From assembly GCF_025147765.1 (NCBI RefSeq), contig NZ_CP102265.1:3585957-3649956 (forward strand): a stretch of 64,000 nucleotides of DNA, in the 5' to 3' direction. This DNA comes from Blautia obeum ATCC 29174 (GTDB lineage: Bacteria > Bacillota > Clostridia > Lachnospirales > Lachnospiraceae). A model generated the notes under the pieces. The model searched no databases and was not told where the DNA came from. It was given only the letters and a program-made list of their open reading frames with translations. Positions 1 through 8,703 of the stretch are shown here, one piece after another; within the stretch, counting starts at the first letter, position 1, and each line of letters opens with the position of its first letter. Both the position numbers and the translations under genes were made by a program.

Positions 1-419
1 TTTGGGGCTTTTGGCCGGCTGTTCATGGTCAGACGTTCCGTTTCTGTGAGGATGACATTGTTTTCAAAGACCGGATCCATGAAGGGTTCGATATCTTTTC
101 TATTTCCCCATCTTGCGGATCCATACTCCACACCCTGCCGGAACTTCTTTGCATTTTTAGAACGATAGTAGACCACCAGTTTTAATGCACCTGCAACCAG
201 AACACCTACCGTAAGATCCTGCAAAGCGATACTTGGCAGCCAGCTTAAAAATGCCAGTCGAAAATTGACTAACATCACGCCAAGTCTCTGGACCATGCTT
301 TCTCCCAGGCAATGCCGGTACAGCCAGGATCCTTTATCTGCTACATAGAAGATAAAGAAATATGGGAGATTTAAGATCACCAGCCGTTTGATCTGGACCT
401 TCTGTAATTTCTCCCGCAT
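1..419 (-). CDS. Type IV coupling protein (VirD4/TraG-like), N-terminal part, cut by window edge
   Basis: The first 139 residues of a protein that runs off the left edge. It begins MREKLQKVQIKRLV and has two hydrophobic stretches, one around residues 13-25 and one around residues 75-90. A segment YGSARWGN near residue 110 follows; this is typical of the N-terminal region of VirD4-like conjugal transfer proteins of the CD1115/Tn1549 family, just ahead of the Walker A domain (outside the window). Coupling proteins are membrane ATPases that bring the relaxase-DNA complex to the type IV secretion channel. The ATG overlaps the stop of the PcfB-like gene by one base (TGATG), so the two are translationally coupled. 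The ATPase motifs cannot be seen here, so the call rests on the N-terminus and the neighbour. Confidence 0.8.
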   Translation of the reverse strand, partial: MREKLQKVQIKRLVILNLPYFFIFYVADKGSWLYRHCLGESMVQRLGVMLVNFRLAFLSWLPSIALQDLTVGVLVAGALKLVVYYRSKNAKKFRQGVEYGSARWGNRKDIEPFMDPVFENNVILTETERLTMNSRPKAP

Positions 420-982
420 CATCGTTCCTGACCTCTGGATTTTTGTCTCTGCTTCACACGCTGGCGGTTCTTTGCTTTTCTTTCTACAGATTTCTGCAGT
501 TTCTTTCTGACAGATGGTTTCTTCACCTGTTTCTTTTTCAGTTCTACTCCGGCATATTCCCGGAAAGCCGCTGTCATCACATCCACGTCTTTTGCCTTAA
601 AGAAGACCAGATATTTCGGTGGATCAGCACCGACTTCTTTCTTCAGGCTGTAATCAATGCCGTATTTTCTTGCCACACGATCAAAGGATTTGACATTTTC
701 ATCTGTGATCTTTAAGTTGGAAAGCTGTACTCCCTGTGCATTCAGCTGCTTGATGGTCTGCTTTCCATGCGGCTTTTTCTTTTCAATCTTTTTTCGGGCT
801 TTTTCCCTTCCTTTCTCCTGAGCCCGTCCGGTCTTTTCAGCCATTTTCACCTGCGTTGCTTTCTGTTTCCTGCGGTTGTCCATTTCCAGGAACTTCCGAA
901 GGGCTGCTTTTAGCACACTGGCAGTGATCTTGACTCCCTGGATACTCAGGCTGATCACTTTCTGATTTACTTCTTCCTGCAA
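419..982 (-). CDS. PcfB-like conjugation protein (DUF3801 family)
   Basis: A 187-residue protein. The N-terminal 45 residues (MQEEVNQKVISLSIQGVKIT...) and a central globular part match the PcfB/DUF3801 pattern. The rest is very rich in Lys, Arg and Gln, with a basic low-complexity tail (residues about 150-187). PcfB of pCF10 is an accessory factor that works with the PcfC coupling protein, and this gene likewise sits directly upstream of the coupling protein with a one-base overlap. Its role in linking the relaxosome to the coupling protein is known from the family; the assignment here is by sequence pattern plus position. The gene follows the Cys-rich ORF with no gap, so the three form one operon. 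Confidence 0.82.
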   Translation of the reverse strand: MQEEVNQKVISLSIQGVKITASVLKAALRKFLEMDNRRKQKATQVKMAEKTGRAQEKGREKARKKIEKKKPHGKQTIKQLNAQGVQLSNLKITDENVKSFDRVARKYGIDYSLKKEVGADPPKYLVFFKAKDVDVMTAAFREYAGVELKKKQVKKPSVRKKLQKSVERKAKNRQRVKQRQKSRGQER

Positions 983-1261
983 TTACCCACGTCCTTTCTT
1001 TCCTTTCATCTCAGAATAAAGACGGGCAATACAATATCCGATGCATGGAACATGTTTTCCATACGGACAGCCACCACATGGTGTTGTTTTTACTGCTTTT
1101 TTCTTTTCCGGAAGCAGATAGTGGCACTGTTTCAAGCTACAGCCTTTCTTTTTGCCTCCCCACCAGTAACAGTACTTGCAGGACCATGGCTTTTCTTCGC
1201 TGTACTTTCTTCCCTCAATAGCTGCATTTGGTTCTATGATCAGATCTTTATTAGTCTTCAT
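983..1261 (-). CDS. Small cysteine-rich ICE protein
   Basis: A 92-residue protein with ten cysteines arranged in close pairs: CKYC near residue 28, then single Cys at about 41 and 46, a CGGC pair near 62-65, and CIGYC near 73-77. This suggests metal binding (zinc or an iron-sulfur cluster), but no named family was recognised. It begins with MKTNKDLIIEPNAAIEGR, a conserved-looking segment. Proteins of this kind are common just upstream of pcfB in Tn1549-like elements; function unknown. Its start overlaps the end of the upstream 47-residue membrane protein by 11 bp, and its stop abuts the pcfB-like start. Confidence 0.7.
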   Translation of the reverse strand: MKTNKDLIIEPNAAIEGRKYSEEKPWSCKYCYWWGGKKKGCSLKQCHYLLPEKKKAVKTTPCGGCPYGKHVPCIGYCIARLYSEMKGKKGRG

Positions 1262-1394
1262 TCTGTTCTTCCTCTTTTCTCATGATTTCTGTCAGTTTTT
1301 TCTCTGCCTGACTTCCGGCAGCAATGAGACAATACAAAACTGTAAATATTGCCGCTGCTCCCAGAAGAGCAACAAAAATAATGATATTTCTCAT
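1251..1394 (-). CDS. 47-residue single-pass membrane protein of the ICE operon
   Basis: A short ORF starting MRNIIIFVALLGAAAIF and ending in a charged tail rich in Lys and Glu. One membrane segment spans residues 3-26. A GGGAG ribosome site lies 7 bases before the chosen ATG; an in-frame ATG four codons upstream (1406) overlaps that site and is less likely. It resembles the small DUF3789-like membrane proteins of CD1115-type elements, but the identification is tentative. A longer ORF in another frame (1258-1452) has a poor composition and is treated as a shadow. Overlap with the next gene suggests coupled translation. Confidence 0.6.
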   Translation of the reverse strand: MRNIIIFVALLGAAAIFTVLYCLIAAGSQAEKKLTEIMRKEEEQNED

Positions 1395-1462
1395 GGTTTC
1401 TCCCATCTAAAAAAGCGTCCACAGATTCCTTTCGGTTTCCATGAACGCTCATTCTTATTTAA

Positions 1463-4400
1463 TTAGTGTTTCTTTTTTCTCATAAATGCAAGGGCTCCTG
1501 TACCAGTCGCACCAATGCCGAGAAGCATAAACCACAGCCACAGATTGGTGTTATCCCCAGTCTTTGGTGAATCACTGACAGGTTTTCCACCTTCCGGTGT
1601 CTTTTCTGCCGGTTTTTCCTCATCCACCATGGTTACATGCTGTACTACACTGGTATCCTTTACTTCGAATTCCACATCTTTTGCAACCAGATAGCCATCC
1701 GGTGCTGTTTCTTCACGGAGAGTGTATTTTCCGATCGGAAGCATTTCGATGTAATGTGCTTTCTCTGTACTGGTCCAGCTTTCCACAACTTTTCCATCCT
1801 GATCAAGGATTGTGAGTTTCGCTCCCGGAAGTTCTTTTCCGGCGATATCCTGTTTGGAGATTTTCACCTTCGTTACATCATCCTTCATCTCAACTTTCTG
1901 CACATCGGCAGTATCTTTGATCGTGAACTTCACGCTTTCAGCTGTCACGTAACCATCAGCAGGTTTTGTTTCAACCAGTGTGTATTCTTTTCCGACAGTC
2001 AGCTCACGGATCACATGTGCTTCTTTACCGGAAGTCCATTCATCCACGATATTTCCATCAGCATCTACCACTTTCAGCTTACATCCTGGAAGTTCTTTTC
2101 CGGTTGTCAGACTGGATTTGGTAAATTCTACAATGGTTGGCTGATTCTCAAAGGTAAAATCATAGGTTACAGTCGGCTGATCCTCACCTGCATACTCAAA
2201 CGTAAATTCTTTTCCTTCATCGTTGGTTACGAATCCGTCTGGTGCATAGAGCTCTTTTACATAATAAGTTGCTCCTATTGGAAGATCTGCAACAAATGTG
2301 ATCTTTCCTTCTTCATCTGTAGATTTCAGCTCAATGATCTCATCGGCTTCGATCAGGACTTTACCTGTTGTCTCAGACTTAATGTCTTCTTTGGCAAATA
2401 ATCCAAAGATAGCGCCTTCCAGTGTACGGTCAGAATCTTTTTCTTTCTTAAGTACACTGACTTCTACTCTCTGACGGTTGTTCTGCCAGTCTTTGTCATA
2501 GACTACAACCGGTGTATTCTGATCCACGTAAGTCAGATCTACATGACGGATCTCACCATCCAGCACATGACCGTAAGCAGTTCCTGTTTCCTTCACGTAG
2601 TATTTCCCAAGTGGAAGATTTTCCAGTTTTGCAATACCGGTTTCATCTGTCTTGATCGTTGCAATCAGTTCATCCTTTTTATAGTAATCGTCACTGACGC
2701 CATCGGCAGCCTTAATGTCTTCCTCAGCATAGACTTCAAACGTAACATCTGTCAGCTTTCCGGTTACATAGTTGAAAATGTGTTCCACCACACCTTTGAC
2801 CTTATCGGCCAGTGTAACAGAATCCAGGAATTCTCCCTTTTTGTTGATGATGAGTTCACCAACCGGTACCTCGTCCTTCATTTCCACTTTCTGAACTTCT
2901 TCGGTATCTTTGACTGTGAATGTCACATCATTGGCTACCAGATAACCATGCGGTGCAAACTCTTCATGTAGGGTATAAGTCTCACCCACTTTCAGATATT
3001 TGATCACATGCGGTGCATCTTTGGAAGATGTCCAGCTATCTACTACATTTCCATCTTTATCCGTTACTTTCAGATAAGCTCCATCCAGTTCTACACCGGT
3101 TGTTGCATCTGATTTTGTGATCTCAACAGTTGTCGGCTGGTTCTTCTTTACGGATTTTAATGTTACTGTCTGTACATCCTGGCCCTGATAAGAAGCATCA
3201 AATCTCAGTACTTCATCCGAAGATACGAATCCATCTGGTGCTTTCAGTTCTTTTACATAATAGCTTCCAAGTGGAAGATCCAGTGTACATGCTGCCTGAC
3301 CTTTTTCATCAGAAGTCATTTCCTGTAAAAGAGTATCTGCTTTGACGATCACTTTTCCATCTTTCGTCTGAATGTCTTTTGCATTGTAAATACCGAACAC
3401 TGCTCCGGCTACTGTATTGCCTGTCTCAGCATCCTGTTTTTCGACAGTAATCGACACTTTCTGTCGTTCATCTGTGACAGAGATTTCTTTCTCGATCACT
3501 GCAGTATCCTGATCCGCATAAGCAAATTCGACATTTTCCGGCACGGTATTTAACACATAAGTGTCCGGTGCATTCTTCTCTTTGACATAGTACCTGCCAA
3601 GTGGAAGATTCTTTACGGTTGCATAACCATCTGCATCCGTTATGACGGTTGCTACCAGTGCATCCTTTGCAAAATACAGAGTTCTCTGTCCATCTGCATC
3701 TACCTGATGATCGGCAGTATAAATATCCTCTGCCGCATAGACTTCAAATTCAGCACCTGCAAGTCCAGCCATTTCATACTGGAAGTCCTTATCAAATCCC
3801 TTTAACACTTCACCCTGTTTATAGATCTTTAACTGACCTTTGACCGGGGCATTGGTATATTCCACATCAATGACTGCATCTCCTGTGACAGGATCGGTCA
3901 GATAAGCAGTATCTGTATCAACTGCAACTGTCACATAGTTTTTGGATATTGTGTACCCATCGGGTGCCGTCACTTCCTCAATCCGGTAGTTACCAGGTTT
4001 CAGATTTCTCGGCAGTACCAGGTATCCTTCCTCGTTTGTGAAATAAGATTTGTGTACTGTTGGCTTCGGATAGGATGTTGTCTGTTCCACATATTTCTGG
4101 TTATCCAGGTCGTATACCTTGAACTCAGTATTTGCCAGGAGTACAGATTTCTGTGTTTCTGCATCCTTTTTGATAATCTTTAATTTTGCTTTGAATTCTT
4201 TATCCAGAAGCACTCGCCATGTCTGCGGTGTATCCGGATAATTCTCTGTGATCTTCACTACAAAATCATCAACCGGTGCATAGTTGTGTTTGCTTGTGGT
4301 TTCTCTTACCACATAAGTTCCATATGGAAGCGGAATCGATCTTGCATATCCTTTTTCATCGGTAAACATTTCTGTCTGGCCATCTGCAGTCAGTACAACT

Positions 4401-6724
4401 GGTCTGGCCGAATCAAAATCATAACTTCCATCTGCTTTTACTTTCAGATCACTGACAAGCCATGCTGAAAAACCAACTCCCTGCAGAAGATCTGCATCGG
4501 TCTTTCCGTTGTTTGCTGCCTTGATGATCTGAAATGGCTGTTTGATGACAGTTTCTTTACATACAGAAGTTCTTTCTACTGTCGGAACAGTAGCACCTTC
4601 GTAAGTACAGTCCACATCATGTTCTGTCGGATCCAGTACATATCCCACTGGAGCACTAAGCTCTTTCAGATAATACTTTCCAAGATACAGATCCGATACA
4701 GAGGCTTCGCCATTCTTATCCGTTGTCAGGGATGTAATCAGGCTGTCTTTCTTATGGATCGTTCCGGTTCTTCCATCCGGATGAACAATATCTTCCCTTG
4801 CATAAAGACCATATACCGCACCTTCCAGTGTTGCATCACCCTGTGCTGCATTCCCTGTCTCAGCATCCTGTTTTGCAATGTTGATCTTTGCATTTACACG
4901 TTTGTCTGTTACATTTTTGGTCGTTGTCTTTCCGATAGCAAGAGTCACATTATAAGACTTTGTATCGATCTGATACCCTGTTGGAACAGAGATTTCTTTC
5001 AGATAAACAACTTCCTGTGTTTTCTCCATTGTGAGCTGTGAAGCACCATTCTGATCAGTTGCAGGCATCTCTGCGATCAGCTTTGTATATGCAGCATCGG
5101 AATAGATCCCGTACACTGCACCGGCCAGTGCATTGCCTGTATCCTGGTCTTTCTTTACAATGGATACTTTGCATTCTTTTGTCCAGGTTACTTTAAAATC
5201 CACATATTTCTCATTTCCGACACCTTCACCGAAAACAAGAGCCAGATCCTGTGTTCCAGATCCTGTTACAATCTTGTAAGCAGAGTATTCTTTATCAATG
5301 CTTCCCTTCATCCGAGAAGAAAATGTAGCACTGACGCTCTCTGCCTGATCAAGTGGTGCTGTCAGATAAAACTGTGTACCTCCACTGATTTCTACACTTG
5401 CTCCTGCAGCACTGGTTTTACCGATTGTCACATTTACAAGCTTTACACCGCTTGGCAACTTAAATGTGATTGTCTGCAGTTTATCTGCTTTGAATGTGAT
5501 CACGCTTGTTCGCTGGCTGTTTCCTTCCACATAAGCCTTTACATTAGATTCGGAAAAGCTCATATCTACAGACGGAATGTCCGGCATATTTACACAATAA
5601 TTGTAAAGCTCCATTGCCAGGTTCTTTCCTGTTGCATTAGTTCCGGATGCCCAGTCACTGGATCCATTTGCATAAGCTGCTGCAAGATGGGTAATGATGA
5701 ATCTCTTTCCTGCCGGAAAATCCGGATGTTTCTCATCGAAGAAACCATTCTCATCACTTGCTTTTGTTCCGTAATAGCAGACCTTTGCAAGTGTCTTTCC
5801 ATCGGCAAGTTTCTGGATCGTATAAGTTCCATTTCCCGGTCCTTTTTTCGATGGTTCAACACAGTATGCTGTCGCATTGATGCTTCCCCATTTCACATAA
5901 TATGGACAAGTCAGATAAGAACCTAATCCATAGTCTGCGTAATAGTACCAGGAACCGGCTGTGACGGTGACTGATTTTGTTCCTGTCTCACCAGAAGCAA
6001 GCATCATTGGCATATCGAAAGTAATACTTTCGCCTGCTTCAAGATCTGCAAGAGCAACTTCCTGGTCAACAGCTTCCTGCATAACCTCTGAGAGTGTGAT
6101 CCCTGTTTCCGGATCAACGTTCTCCTGATTCTCCGTTGCTTCGATCTCTGCATCAAATTCTTTTTCTGTCAGTTCTGTTTTGCTCTCCGTGTCAGCAGCA
6201 TCAGTTTCCTCTGTAGACGAGTCAGCCTCAGAATCCTCTGTTTCTGTCTTATCGGAAGAACCAGCATCCTGATCAGAAGAACTTTCTGACTGCGAATCTT
6301 TCTGTTGATCCGCTTCTTTTACCACGATCTTTCGATTGATCTGGTAGGTTGGGTGATCCGTTGTCTGTGGTTCTACATAATAGACTGCCTTATAGGAATT
6401 GGCATAATCGGTAGAAAAATCATTCCCGTCTGTATCTTTTGCTTCCTGAAATGTAACTTTTACTTTGCTGTCATCCTGGATCGTAAGACCGGTATAATCA
6501 CTCTTTACATCGAAATTGTCTCCAACCTTGATCTCATAATCCTTTGCAGTTACCACTTCATCTTCATCCAACTGATCCTTGATCTCCTCATAATACGGAA
6601 TCTTTTTTACAGATCTGGCATCCTCAGAAGCATAGGCAACTGCGGGAGAGAGTACCGTTGATAGGACCGTTACTGCAGTCAGTAAACCGGACATCACCCT
6701 GCGTGCGTTCTTTTTCACGTTCAT
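1463..6724 (-). CDS. Large cell-wall-anchored Cna-B/SpaA-type adhesin with thioester-like domain
   Basis: 1753 residues. Signal peptide 1-32 (cleavage after AVAYA). Residues 135-190 are an acidic Ser/Thr/Glu spacer. Residues about 255-370 resemble a thioester-domain fold, with Cys288 in TAYCVEPSKK, but the usual T-Q motif appears as ITHLAAAYANG (His346). Then come about nine beta-sandwich repeats of SpaA/Cna-B type, each starting with a Lys-containing strand (KxDAETG) and ending in an E-x-APDGY-like motif, as in domains that form Lys-Asn isopeptide bonds. The C-terminus has a sortase signal variant SPKTGDN, a hydrophobic segment and RKKKH. Proteins of this build sit in many Tn1549-like ICEs and are thought to help cell-cell contact; that role is inferred. 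Start chosen at the signal peptide Met with AGGAAGGA upstream. Confidence 0.9.
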   Translation of the reverse strand: MNVKKNARRVMSGLLTAVTVLSTVLSPAVAYASEDARSVKKIPYYEEIKDQLDEDEVVTAKDYEIKVGDNFDVKSDYTGLTIQDDSKVKVTFQEAKDTDGNDFSTDYANSYKAVYYVEPQTTDHPTYQINRKIVVKEADQQKDSQSESSSDQDAGSSDKTETEDSEADSSTEETDAADTESKTELTEKEFDAEIEATENQENVDPETGITLSEVMQEAVDQEVALADLEAGESITFDMPMMLASGETGTKSVTVTAGSWYYYADYGLGSYLTCPYYVKWGSINATAYCVEPSKKGPGNGTYTIQKLADGKTLAKVCYYGTKASDENGFFDEKHPDFPAGKRFIITHLAAAYANGSSDWASGTNATGKNLAMELYNYCVNMPDIPSVDMSFSESNVKAYVEGNSQRTSVITFKADKLQTITFKLPSGVKLVNVTIGKTSAAGASVEISGGTQFYLTAPLDQAESVSATFSSRMKGSIDKEYSAYKIVTGSGTQDLALVFGEGVGNEKYVDFKVTWTKECKVSIVKKDQDTGNALAGAVYGIYSDAAYTKLIAEMPATDQNGASQLTMEKTQEVVYLKEISVPTGYQIDTKSYNVTLAIGKTTTKNVTDKRVNAKINIAKQDAETGNAAQGDATLEGAVYGLYAREDIVHPDGRTGTIHKKDSLITSLTTDKNGEASVSDLYLGKYYLKELSAPVGYVLDPTEHDVDCTYEGATVPTVERTSVCKETVIKQPFQIIKAANNGKTDADLLQGVGFSAWLVSDLKVKADGSYDFDSARPVVLTADGQTEMFTDEKGYARSIPLPYGTYVVRETTSKHNYAPVDDFVVKITENYPDTPQTWRVLLDKEFKAKLKIIKKDAETQKSVLLANTEFKVYDLDNQKYVEQTTSYPKPTVHKSYFTNEEGYLVLPRNLKPGNYRIEEVTAPDGYTISKNYVTVAVDTDTAYLTDPVTGDAVIDVEYTNAPVKGQLKIYKQGEVLKGFDKDFQYEMAGLAGAEFEVYAAEDIYTADHQVDADGQRTLYFAKDALVATVITDADGYATVKNLPLGRYYVKEKNAPDTYVLNTVPENVEFAYADQDTAVIEKEISVTDERQKVSITVEKQDAETGNTVAGAVFGIYNAKDIQTKDGKVIVKADTLLQEMTSDEKGQAACTLDLPLGSYYVKELKAPDGFVSSDEVLRFDASYQGQDVQTVTLKSVKKNQPTTVEITKSDATTGVELDGAYLKVTDKDGNVVDSWTSSKDAPHVIKYLKVGETYTLHEEFAPHGYLVANDVTFTVKDTEEVQKVEMKDEVPVGELIINKKGEFLDSVTLADKVKGVVEHIFNYVTGKLTDVTFEVYAEEDIKAADGVSDDYYKKDELIATIKTDETGIAKLENLPLGKYYVKETGTAYGHVLDGEIRHVDLTYVDQNTPVVVYDKDWQNNRQRVEVSVLKKEKDSDRTLEGAIFGLFAKEDIKSETTGKVLIEADEIIELKSTDEEGKITFVADLPIGATYYVKELYAPDGFVTNDEGKEFTFEYAGEDQPTVTYDFTFENQPTIVEFTKSSLTTGKELPGCKLKVVDADGNIVDEWTSGKEAHVIRELTVGKEYTLVETKPADGYVTAESVKFTIKDTADVQKVEMKDDVTKVKISKQDIAGKELPGAKLTILDQDGKVVESWTSTEKAHYIEMLPIGKYTLREETAPDGYLVAKDVEFEVKDTSVVQHVTMVDEEKPAEKTPEGGKPVSDSPKTGDNTNLWLWFMLLGIGATGTGALAFMRKKKH

Positions 6725-6873
6725 TCTCTTAAATCCTTCCTTTCTGATTCTTTTGTGTATGGTTATCTGTTCGTGTCTGCATATTATCTTTTATACGAAG
6801 ATGATCGCCTCCTTTCCTGAAATTTGCGCTATTTGGGACAGTCAGCACAAGCTGAGATAACAGCACAAATATA

Positions 6874-6904
6874 TGGCGGTACCTGTTTGTCACAAATACC
6901 GCCA
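6874..6904 (-). other. Hairpin in adhesin leader
   Basis: Perfect 8-bp inverted repeat TGGCGGTA/TACCGCCA with a 15-nt loop, in the predicted 5' leader of the adhesin mRNA. No T-run follows on the minus strand, so it is not an obvious terminator; it could be an RNA control element or an operator. Confidence 0.4.
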
Positions 6905-7136
6905 CATGATTTCTACTGTCATCCTCTTTTTAGATTCAGACATTTTATTTTGATTTAAGATTTAAGCGTTTTCCTGTTTTCTTTCCCGGATCCGTTCCTA
7001 TATCAGTTTCCATCTCTGATACGTTTTCTTCTGGCAGACACGCAGCTTTTCGCTCTATGCATGTTCAAACCGAATATCACTCCGGGCAGGCTATTCATTT
7101 TTCAAGGTACATGAAGGTGTTCTATGCAAACCCTTC

Positions 7137-7171
7137 ATATAACGAAACGCTCAGAGCCTGTTTTACAGTGG
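7137..7171 (-). repeat. 35-bp repeat, copy 1 (candidate promoter of adhesin)
   Basis: Matches 8201-8235 at 34 of 35 positions (single mismatch at 7152). On the minus strand it reads CCACTGTAAAACAGGC and ends CGTTTCGTTATAT; TGTAAAA and GTTATAT are 17 bp apart, the spacing of a -35/-10 pair. It lies about 410 bp upstream of the adhesin start. Confidence 0.6.
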
Positions 7172-7196
7172 TCTAATTCAATTTTTTGAAATTTTT

Positions 7197-7817
7197 TTAA
7201 AATTCTTCGTTTTCAGCCTTTTTTTTCATCGTTTTTAATGCCCTGTTCAGGAGGTCATTTACACTCTGCTGTTTGATTCCCAGATAATCTGCGACATCCT
7301 GCTGACGCATTTCTTCGAAATAAACCAGATTGAGTACCATCTTTTGTCTCTCTGTCAATTCCTTGATCAGCGCATGCAGAATTTCTCTGTCGATAACATC
7401 GTCAACAAAATCTTTTGAAGATCCTCTCATAATCTCCGCATCATCTGTAACATCGCTGTTAGAAAATACACCATGATTGGTGCTGATTTTGCTCTGGCTG
7501 TATGCCATACGGTCTTCAGCCTCCATCAGCAGACGGATATACCAGTTTTCATTATCAAAGAACTCTTTATTGAATTCCTTGTTATCACCAGTTACACTCA
7601 CATATTCATAGTCATCACAACTATGAAGTGGAAATACGGTTGATTGATTTCCTGCTGTATAAAGTACATATCCGTGATCATAAACAGAGATTGTTGTATC
7701 TGCATTGATCATTTCCTTTACTACAACTTTGTGTTCCTTCAAGGATTTCGCGCTTGGGATTCTCTTCTCCACATCAGCAACTTTCACGATTTTTTTCAGT
7801 TCTTTTAATGTCAACAT
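7197..7817 (-). CDS. Sigma-70-like factor of the ICE (region 4 only)
   Basis: 206 residues from the chosen ATG (MLTLKELKKIV), which has AAAGGTGG 5-6 bases upstream; a longer reading to 7904 would start inside leader sequence. The C-terminal 65 residues form a sigma region 4 helix-turn-helix (LTERQKMVLNLVYFEEMRQQ followed by DVADYLGIKQQSVNDLLNRA). The first 130 residues do not look like sigma region 2; a stretch near 45-70 looks like a small beta domain. Such proteins accompany Tn1549-like elements. Whether it acts as a sigma factor or simply as a DNA-binding regulator cannot be told from sequence. It follows the 39-residue ORF and precedes the adhesin; both transcription units have the same 35-bp repeat upstream. 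Confidence 0.7.
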   Translation of the reverse strand: MLTLKELKKIVKVADVEKRIPSAKSLKEHKVVVKEMINADTTISVYDHGYVLYTAGNQSTVFPLHSCDDYEYVSVTGDNKEFNKEFFDNENWYIRLLMEAEDRMAYSQSKISTNHGVFSNSDVTDDAEIMRGSSKDFVDDVIDREILHALIKELTERQKMVLNLVYFEEMRQQDVADYLGIKQQSVNDLLNRALKTMKKKAENEEF

Positions 7818-8005
7818 AAAGACCACCTTTCTGCCTTTCGGCTCCGGGTGGTCCATTCCATCTTTTATAAAATTCCTGCACAGACATAAAGAACTGCAGC
7901 ACAAGAGATCACGAACTCACCCGTTTTTTTTGAACGGGAGTCCGTGACTCCTTTGTAACGCATGTATCTGCGTTTAGATTAAGTTTGCCAGATTGCCTGG
8001 CTTAT

Positions 8006-8125
8006 TCAGTTGCTATGTGCATCTTCTGATTTATTCTCTGTTTGCTCTTTGCGAAACGTGGAATAATCGCCCATAGCATCGTAAGGACAATGCCTTACAA
8101 ATTCCTGGTATTCGATTTCAGTCAT
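8006..8125 (-). CDS. 39-residue small protein, unknown
   Basis: A short ORF beginning MTEIEYQEFVRHCPYDAMGD with a strong ribosome site (AAAGGAGG, 8 bases before the ATG). It is hydrophilic, with one Cys. It lies between the second 35-bp repeat and the sigma-like gene, so the repeat would be about 75 bp upstream of its start. A 190-bp gap with a hairpin (near 7932-7955) separates it from the sigma-like gene. No family recognised. The call depends on the ribosome site and its place in an otherwise packed unit. Confidence 0.5.
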   Translation of the reverse strand: MTEIEYQEFVRHCPYDAMGDYSTFRKEQTENKSEDAHSN

Positions 8126-8200
8126 CTTTGCTTCCTCCTTTGTGTCATATTATCAAAATCTCTATTTACAATTATTTTTGCAAAAAAGAATTCAACCTCT

Positions 8201-8235
8201 ATATAACGAAACGCTGAGAGCCTGTTTTACAGTGG
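8201..8235 (-). repeat. 35-bp repeat, copy 2 (candidate promoter of sigma operon)
   Basis: Second copy of the repeat at 7137-7171 with one mismatch. It sits between a terminator-like hairpin and the 39-residue ORF, where a promoter would be expected. On the minus strand the flank upstream is AT-rich with two TTGACGTA words (8244-8251 and 8267-8274). Confidence 0.6.
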
Positions 8236-8272
8236 GGTACGTCAAAAAATTTAAAAATTTTTCGAAATACGT

Positions 8273-8365
8273 CAAAAAAGCCCGACAAAACAAATACTTC
8301 AACAATCTCCAAAACCAGAAAATACTTCTGATCTTGCAGTGTATCCGTAAATGTTTTGCCGGGCT
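8273..8365 (-). terminator. Terminator-like hairpin with long loop
   Basis: On the minus strand AGCCCGGCAAAAC (8365-8353) can pair with GTTTTGTCGGGCT (8291-8279; 12 of 13 Watson-Crick plus one G-U), directly followed by TTTTTTG. The loop is about 61 nt, long for an intrinsic terminator. It would end transcription from the zinc-ribbon gene. Confidence 0.6.
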
Positions 8366-8475
8366 CTTAGTGATTCCAGTCAGGTTCAGCTCCTTGACAA
8401 ACTCTTGCTGTCTGGTGCGTTCTTGATGGTTCCTGCCAAATCCAACGCTTACTACAGACAGCTCATTCTATTCTG

Positions 8476-8703
8476 TTATGATCCCTGATTCATCATTTTT
8501 CGGGAATACGTCCGCATCCTGGACTTTAATTGTTCATCTCGGATGTGGATCGGACGAACCGACACCATATCATCCTTTACAAATATCTCCAATGTACTGC
8601 GACATTTTTTGCACTCCACTTCTGAATCGCTTTGTGCGCTCTTTTCAATAAATGCTCCACATACAGAGCAGTGTACATGCCATTTAATAGCACCTGATCC
8701 CAT
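8476..8703 (-). CDS. Small zinc-ribbon protein
   Basis: 75 residues from the ATG with AAAGGAGG 8 bases upstream (MGSGAIKWHVHCSVCGAFIE). Two Cys pairs, CSVC near residue 12 and CKKC near 31, form a likely zinc ribbon; the C-terminal third is basic and helical. No specific family recognised; function unknown, perhaps nucleic-acid binding. It is a lone gene in the ICE, followed by a terminator-like hairpin. The 230 bp upstream (8704-8936) show no gene. Confidence 0.6.
   Translation of the reverse strand: MGSGAIKWHVHCSVCGAFIEKSAQSDSEVECKKCRSTLEIFVKDDMVSVRPIHIRDEQLKSRMRTYSRKMMNQGS

Larger units (their letters stand above)
6725..7196 (-). promoter_or_regulatory. Leader region of the adhesin gene
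   Basis: A 472-bp stretch between the sigma-factor gene and the adhesin. It holds a hairpin (TGGCGGTA at 6874-6881 with TACCGCCA at 6897-6904) and, further up, a copy of a 35-bp repeat (7137-7171) also found upstream of the sigma operon. If that repeat is a promoter, the adhesin mRNA has a leader of about 400 nt. A 31-codon ORF (starting ATGAATAGCCTGCC) lies on the minus strand but has no ribosome site, so it is not called as a gene. Confidence 0.4.

Noticed and set aside
1258..1452. 64-codon minus-strand frame
   Set aside because: Odd composition, and it overlaps in another frame the 47-residue membrane protein that has a proper ribosome site.
7932..7955. Terminator between the 39-residue ORF and the sigma-like gene
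   Set aside because: Short stems (CCCGTT/AACGGG and GGAGTC/GACTCC) exist, but no T-run follows on the minus strand; too weak to call.
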